64,000 nucleotides of DNA from JAGXKT01 sp964531695. Lineage in GTDB: Bacteria; Planctomycetota; Phycisphaerae; SM23-33. The stretch is taken from assembly GCA_964531695.1 (NCBI GenBank), contig CAZHEH010000007.1, positions 1-64,000 on the forward strand, in the 5' to 3' direction. Each line of letters opens with the position of its first letter. Within the stretch, counting starts at the first letter, position 1. A program made the position numbers and the translations under genes. Under the pieces are notes generated by a model. It saw only the letters and a program-made list of their open reading frames with translations. It was not told where the DNA came from and searched no databases. Shown here piece by piece: positions 60,321 through 64,000 of the stretch.

Positions 60321-61826
60321 ATGCCAACACACGCACCGGACCTCGGGCTGGACGCGTCATCGTCCGCGTGGGACGTGCCGGCGGCTCACGCGCCCGTCGC
60401 GCCCGCGCATTTTCGCCCGGAGCGTATCTACCTGTGCAAGGGCGCCACGGCCACGCCGCGGCGGCGGGCGTTCGTGGAGCGGATCTGCGCGGCGCTGCCG
60501 GGCGCGGAGGTCATCGAGCGCCCGGACATTCCCCACAACCGCATCGACCTCGCGGAGCTGGACCCGCTGGCCCGCAGCCGACGCGGCAAACGGACGTTGG
60601 TTTTCGGCGAGTTGAAGACGCCCGAGCTGTCCGACGCCGAGCTGGACCGGCGGATCGACGCACTGCGCCGGGCCGACTTCACCGTGACCGTTCCGGACGC
60701 CGACGGCGAGCCGGCGGACGCGCCCGTCCGCTACGAGCTGACCCGGCACGAGTTCCCGTTCGGGACGACGATCAAGGGCAAGTGGCTCGCCACCAACGAC
60801 GGCTCGTGGGTGGGGGACGAGGCGAAGGACCATCCGGGCGACGCCCGCGAGTACGAGCGGATCGCCCGCGCCTACTTCAACGCGGCCGTGTGCGGGAACG
60901 ACATGAAGTGGGCGTTCATGGAAAGGGCGGACGGCGAATGGAAGGGCGAGGAGCGGGCCCTGGCCGCCTATGAGTGGTGCGCCGAACGGGGGCTCGCGCT
61001 GCGCGGGCATTGCATCTGGTGGGGCGTGCCGCGCTGGCTGCCCGACTGGCAGAAGGAGCTGGCCGAGCGACCGCGGGAGGTCATCGAGGCCCGCATGACG
61101 CGCCGCCTGCGGCACGTGCTGGAGCTGTTCGCGGGCAAGGTCCACGAGTGGGACCTGAACAACGAGATGATGCACGAGGACATCTTCGCCGAAGGGATGG
61201 GGCTGGAGAGTCAGGCCGCGTACTTCCGCTGGGCCAAGGAGGCGGCGCCGGACGTGACGTTCTACGTCAACGAGTACGGCATTCTCTCGGGCGTGGACGC
61301 CGAGCGGTACGTCGAGCACATCCGCGGGTTGATCGCCGACGGCGCGGAGGTCGGCGGCATCGGCATGCAGGCGCACTTCTTCAGGCCGGTCCCGTCGAAC
61401 GAGAAGCTCTGGTCGATTCTGGAGAAGTTCCGCCCGTTCGACCTACCGATCCGCATCACCGAGTTCGACCTGCACTACGCGGACATGACCGACGAGGAGC
61501 AGGCCGAGCAGCTCGTGCGATTCTACAAGCTCTGCTTCGCCCATCCGTCCGTCGCGGGCATCCATATGTGGGGCTTCTGGCGGGGTGCGCATTGGCGGCC
61601 CGACGCGGCCATCTGGCGGCAGGACTGGACGCCCCGCCCCGCGGCCCGAGCGTACATGAAACTCATGAACGAAACGTGGCACACCGAAGGCAGGAGCAAG
61701 CCGGACGAGAAGGGCGAGGTCGCCTTCCGCGGCTTCCCCGGAACCTATCGCATCACGCGGGGCGAGCGCACGGCCGAGGTCGAACTGACACGCCACGAGC
61801 CGAATGCGGTCGTCCGCTTCGAGTAG
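60321..61826 (+). CDS. GH10 glycoside hydrolase with an SPL-like N-terminal fusion
   Basis: The 501-aa protein has a GH10 (endo-xylanase) domain from about residue 102, with the acid/base glutamate E282 ('WDLNNEMMH') and nucleophile E381 ('RITEFDLHY') and a family-like 'CIWWGVPRWL' loop. The N-terminal ~100 residues ('FRPERIYLCKGATATPRRRA' and 'PHNRIDLAELDPLARSRRGK' then 'RTLVFGE') look like the start of a spore-photoproduct-lyase-type radical-SAM protein. They stop before its Cys cluster. No signal peptide is present. ATG 60321 was chosen; a GTG at 60291 is possible. Confidence 0.82.
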   Translation: MPTHAPDLGLDASSSAWDVPAAHAPVAPAHFRPERIYLCKGATATPRRRAFVERICAALPGAEVIERPDIPHNRIDLAELDPLARSRRGKRTLVFGELKTPELSDAELDRRIDALRRADFTVTVPDADGEPADAPVRYELTRHEFPFGTTIKGKWLATNDGSWVGDEAKDHPGDAREYERIARAYFNAAVCGNDMKWAFMERADGEWKGEERALAAYEWCAERGLALRGHCIWWGVPRWLPDWQKELAERPREVIEARMTRRLRHVLELFAGKVHEWDLNNEMMHEDIFAEGMGLESQAAYFRWAKEAAPDVTFYVNEYGILSGVDAERYVEHIRGLIADGAEVGGIGMQAHFFRPVPSNEKLWSILEKFRPFDLPIRITEFDLHYADMTDEEQAEQLVRFYKLCFAHPSVAGIHMWGFWRGAHWRPDAAIWRQDWTPRPAARAYMKLMNETWHTEGRSKPDEKGEVAFRGFPGTYRITRGERTAEVELTRHEPNAVVRFE

Positions 61827-61870
61827 CCCGCCGACGAGCAGGGCGAGCCGGCCGTAACGGAGACGGGCGC

Positions 61871-62950
61871 ATGGCCATCGAATTCACACCGGCCGACTGG
61901 CAACGCATCCGGGAAACCTACGCCGCCTGGTGGGCGGGCGAGCTGGGCCGGCCGCTGATCCACGTCAGCGTAACCGGGCGTGACCCCGGGCGGCCGGAAC
62001 CGAAGCTGCCCGCCCGCGGCTTCGACGCACAGTACGGGCTCGAGGTGCCGCCCGAGGAGCTCATCGACCGGCGCGACTACGACCTGTCGCGCCGGCGCTT
62101 CCCGGGCGACGCCTTCCCGTCGCACTGGCTGAACTTCGGGGCGGGCGTCATGGCCGCCTTCCTGGGCGCCCGGCTCGAAACGGCCGAGAGCACCGTCTGG
62201 TTTCATGCCCCGGCCGAGCGGGAAGCCGCCGATATCCGCTTCGCCCACGATCCGGACAACGCGTGGCTGAAGCGCGTCAAGGAGCTGGCCCGCGCGGCCG
62301 TGGAGCGATGGGACGGCATGGTCCAGGTCGGCATGACCGATCTCGGCGGGAACCTGGACATCCTCTCGACCTTCCGGCCGGGCGAGCGGCTTCTGCTGGA
62401 CCTGTACGATCATCCCGACCAGGTCAAGCGCCTCACCTGGGAGGCACACGAGCTGTGGTTCCGCTACTTCGACGAGCTGAACGCGATCCTTCGTCCGCGG
62501 AACCCCGGCTACACCTGCTGGACGCCGATCTTCTCGCCCGAGCCGTACTACATGCTCCAGTGCGACTTCTGCTACATGATCTCACCGGCGATGTTCGACG
62601 AGTTCGTAAAGCCCGAGCTGGCCGCGACCTGCAAGGGGCTGGCCCACCCGTTCTACCACCTCGACGGGCCCGGGCAGCTCGCGCACCTCGACTCGCTGCT
62701 GGAGATCGAGAAGCTCAAGGGCGTGCAGTGGATTCCCGGCGAGGGCCGGTCGGACGTGCGCCACTGGCCCGACGTGTACCGCACGATCCACGCGGCCGGG
62801 AAGAAGATTCAACTCTTCGGCGGTCCGGACGCGCTGGAGGCCGTGGCCGAGCAGGTCGGCGACGCCAGCGGGATCGTCCTCATCGGCGAAGTCGGCCCCG
62901 AGGACGAGCCGAAGCTGATGGAGACGCTCAAGCGGTACGGGGCGGACTGA
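61871..62950 (+). CDS. URO-D/corrinoid methyltransferase-fold protein
   Basis: The 359-aa protein resembles uroporphyrinogen-decarboxylase-fold proteins annotated as corrinoid methyltransferases, starting 'FTPADWQRIRETYAAWWAGE'. Blocks 'ILSTFRPGERLLLDLYDHPD' and 'CKGLAHPFYHLDGPGQLAHL' fit this fold. Substrate is unknown; a methyl-transfer or sugar-catabolic role linked to the upstream GH10 is possible. The 44-base gap suggests co-transcription. Confidence 0.78.
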   Translation: MAIEFTPADWQRIRETYAAWWAGELGRPLIHVSVTGRDPGRPEPKLPARGFDAQYGLEVPPEELIDRRDYDLSRRRFPGDAFPSHWLNFGAGVMAAFLGARLETAESTVWFHAPAEREAADIRFAHDPDNAWLKRVKELARAAVERWDGMVQVGMTDLGGNLDILSTFRPGERLLLDLYDHPDQVKRLTWEAHELWFRYFDELNAILRPRNPGYTCWTPIFSPEPYYMLQCDFCYMISPAMFDEFVKPELAATCKGLAHPFYHLDGPGQLAHLDSLLEIEKLKGVQWIPGEGRSDVRHWPDVYRTIHAAGKKIQLFGGPDALEAVAEQVGDASGIVLIGEVGPEDEPKLMETLKRYGAD

Positions 62951-63050
62951 GAACGACTCTCAGCGCGCAGACCGCGGAGGAGGACAGCGCATGCGCGAGG
63001 GCCGGGGCCGCGTCCGCCTACGTGGCGCGCGTGCGGAAGAACTCGGCGAT

Positions 63051-63371
63051 CTACTCCTTGCCCGCCTGACCCGTGGCGACGGACACGGTAAGGTCGTACA
63101 CCTCGCCACGCTGCGCTTCGATGTCCACGCCGTTCAGGTCCAGGAAGGCCAAGGCCACCACGGCGCCCGCTCGCTTGTTGCCGCCAACGAACGGATGGTT
63201 CTGCACGAGGTGGTACATGTATGCGGCCGCCTTCCGGCACAGGTCGCCATGCAGGTACTCCCCACCGAACGCCGCTTGGGACTGCGCGACTGCGGATTCC
63301 AGCAACCCCACATCGCGCAGGCCTTGCTCGCCCCCGTAGCGGTCGATCGGGTCGGCATGGAGCAGCAGCAC
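63051..63371 (-). CDS. doc: Doc-type toxin (Fic fold)
   Basis: The 106-aa protein carries the Doc motif H-P-F-x-x-G-N-K-R ('HPFVGGNKRA'), with 'GLRDVGLLESAVAQ' and 'GDLCRKAAAYMYHLVQNHPF' as family blocks. Doc phosphorylates EF-Tu. The GTG start at 63371 has a GGAG ribosome-binding site that overlaps the antitoxin stop; usual Doc proteins begin a few residues earlier. It is the toxin half of a pair with the upstream AbrB-type gene. Confidence 0.88.
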   Translation of the reverse strand: MLLLHADPIDRYGGEQGLRDVGLLESAVAQSQAAFGGEYLHGDLCRKAAAYMYHLVQNHPFVGGNKRAGAVVALAFLDLNGVDIEAQRGEVYDLTVSVATGQAGKE

Positions 63372-63376
63372 GTCCG

Positions 63377-63604
63377 CTACTCCGCCAGCCGCCGAAGGTC
63401 GTCACCGAACTTCCGGTTGATCTTGTCCAGCGAGGCCCGGAGCTGCGCCTCGCGCGCCTCGCCACGAACCGGCGATACCATCAGCGTGTCGCCGTCGGTC
63501 GTCAGCTCGAGCGGCGTATCCGCCGAGATGCGGAGCATCTCCAGAATCGGCTTGTCGATGACCAGCGCGTAGCTGTTGCCGTGCTTGGTGAGTTTCTTGA
63601 CCAT
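63377..63604 (-). CDS. AbrB/MazE-type antitoxin
   Basis: The 75-aa protein has the SpoVT/AbrB-fold start 'MVKKLTKHGNSYALVIDKPI' and a C-terminal toxin-binding helix. It is the first gene of the pair and precedes doc by 5 bases. The palindromic GTATAC/GTATAT sequences at 63621-63650 suggest autoregulation. Doc is usually partnered by Phd; an AbrB-type partner is less common. Confidence 0.85.
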   Translation of the reverse strand: MVKKLTKHGNSYALVIDKPILEMLRISADTPLELTTDGDTLMVSPVRGEAREAQLRASLDKINRKFGDDLRRLAE

Positions 63605-63620
63605 GGCCGGGCTCCGATGG

Positions 63621-63664
63621 GTATACACACAGTATATCCCGTGTATATACATCGGGGCAAGCGG
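63621..63664 (-). promoter_or_regulatory. Promoter/operator of the antitoxin-toxin pair
   Basis: On the minus strand TTGCCC, 18 bases, TATACT forms a reasonable sigma-70 promoter. The region contains GTATACAC and GTGTATA as an inverted repeat plus a central GTATAT, so repeated GTATAY half-sites cover the -10 region. A GGAG ribosome-binding site precedes the antitoxin ATG at 63604. Confidence 0.62.
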
Positions 63665-63803
63665 ACCCGTGATTTCGGAACACCCGGAACGGCCGGCGCC
63701 ATGCCCCCCGCCGGGCTCGCAGGCCGATCCTTGCGATTCCGCCCGAGCGCGATAGGATGGCCGCCGACGGGCGAATCAGGACGACGGACACAAGGGGATC
63801 CAC

Positions 63804-64000
63804 ATGCGTGGTACTTCGCGCCTATGGCTGGCGGCAGGGCTGTGGCTTGCGGCCACGGCCTGCCTGCCGTCTTGCAGCGACGAGACCACACGCCAGCGCG
63901 CGCCCGAGCCCCAGACACGGGAGACGGCGGAGACGCCCTCGGCCGCGGATACGCCAGCGCCGGCCACCAAACCGACCACGCGGCCGGGCGTGCTGGCCGA
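63804..64000 (+). CDS. Lipoprotein, 5' part, cut by the window edge
   Basis: An AAGGGG ribosome-binding site precedes the ATG at 63804. The first 65 codons encode a signal peptide with lipobox ('ACLPSC') followed by a Thr/Pro/Glu-rich linker. The gene runs off the window. Function cannot be inferred. Confidence 0.7.
   Translation, partial: MRGTSRLWLAAGLWLAATACLPSCSDETTRQRAPEPQTRETAETPSAADTPAPATKPTTRPGVLA

Noticed and set aside
1..64000. tRNA, rRNA, riboswitch or insertion-sequence candidates
   Set aside because: I saw no cloverleaf, rRNA core, T-box/SAM-type leader or transposase signature; a covariance-model search would be needed to exclude small RNAs.

Overview
The window is about 64 kb of high-GC bacterial DNA, dense with translationally coupled genes. 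Its features fit a motile, flagellated Planctomycetota-type bacterium, possibly Phycisphaerae-related. The support is an FliA-dependent flagellar/chemotaxis locus with a MotE-like protein and two MotB-like proteins, Planctomycete-flavoured lipoproteins, and an SU10-type capsid gene. The phylum is an inference from family content, not a proven assignment.

Positions 82-40479: yajC (+) converges on a block of about 46 genes that all run on the minus strand. In transcription order this block starts at 40479 with a membrane TPR protein, a second TPR protein and a sigma-54 activator. It continues through flgBC, fliEFGHIJ, motE, motA, two motB-like genes, fliLMN, fliOPQR, flhBA, a small membrane protein, fliA, two small proteins and two lipoproteins. 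It then runs through flgM, a sulfotransferase, fliC, fliD, fliS and a full chemotaxis set (cheY, cheX, cheA, cheW, a chemoreceptor, cheR, cheD, a second cheY and cheX, cheB). The rod, hook and hook-cap genes (flgD, flgE to flgL, fliK) and flhF/flhG are not in the window. Four sites share the FliA (sigma-28) layout with exactly 15 bases between the boxes. They lie in front of the chemotaxis operon, fliD, fliC and flgM. An intrinsic terminator separates fliC from the fliD promoter. The arrangement reads as an early structural operon under sigma-70/sigma-54 type control followed by FliA-dependent late genes.

Positions 40480-46499: a 16-bp palindrome identical to the chromosomal parS family lies upstream of the flagellar operon. 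It is followed by a secreted-protein/ECF-sigma/anti-sigma operon, a DUF6263-like lipoprotein, a YmdB-like phosphodiesterase, and a class II Fic protein whose upstream region holds interlocking inverted repeats.

Positions 46500-60216: a plus-strand operon of phage-derived structural genes. It has a portal, a scaffold-like protein, an SU10-type major capsid protein, connector and tail-like proteins, a fibre-like protein with 15-residue repeats, a hub-like protein, small membrane proteins and a lipoprotein. It ends in an adenine methyltransferase gene from which the catalytic core has been deleted in frame. I see no terminase, integrase, maturation protease, replication gene or tape measure. The reading frames are intact and coupled, so it looks like either a partial prophage or a domesticated particle operon.

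Positions 60321-64000: a GH10 glycoside hydrolase fused to what looks like the N-terminus of a spore-photoproduct-lyase-type protein, a URO-D-like methyltransferase-fold protein, an AbrB-type antitoxin with a Doc toxin behind a palindromic promoter, and the start of a lipoprotein gene cut by the window edge.
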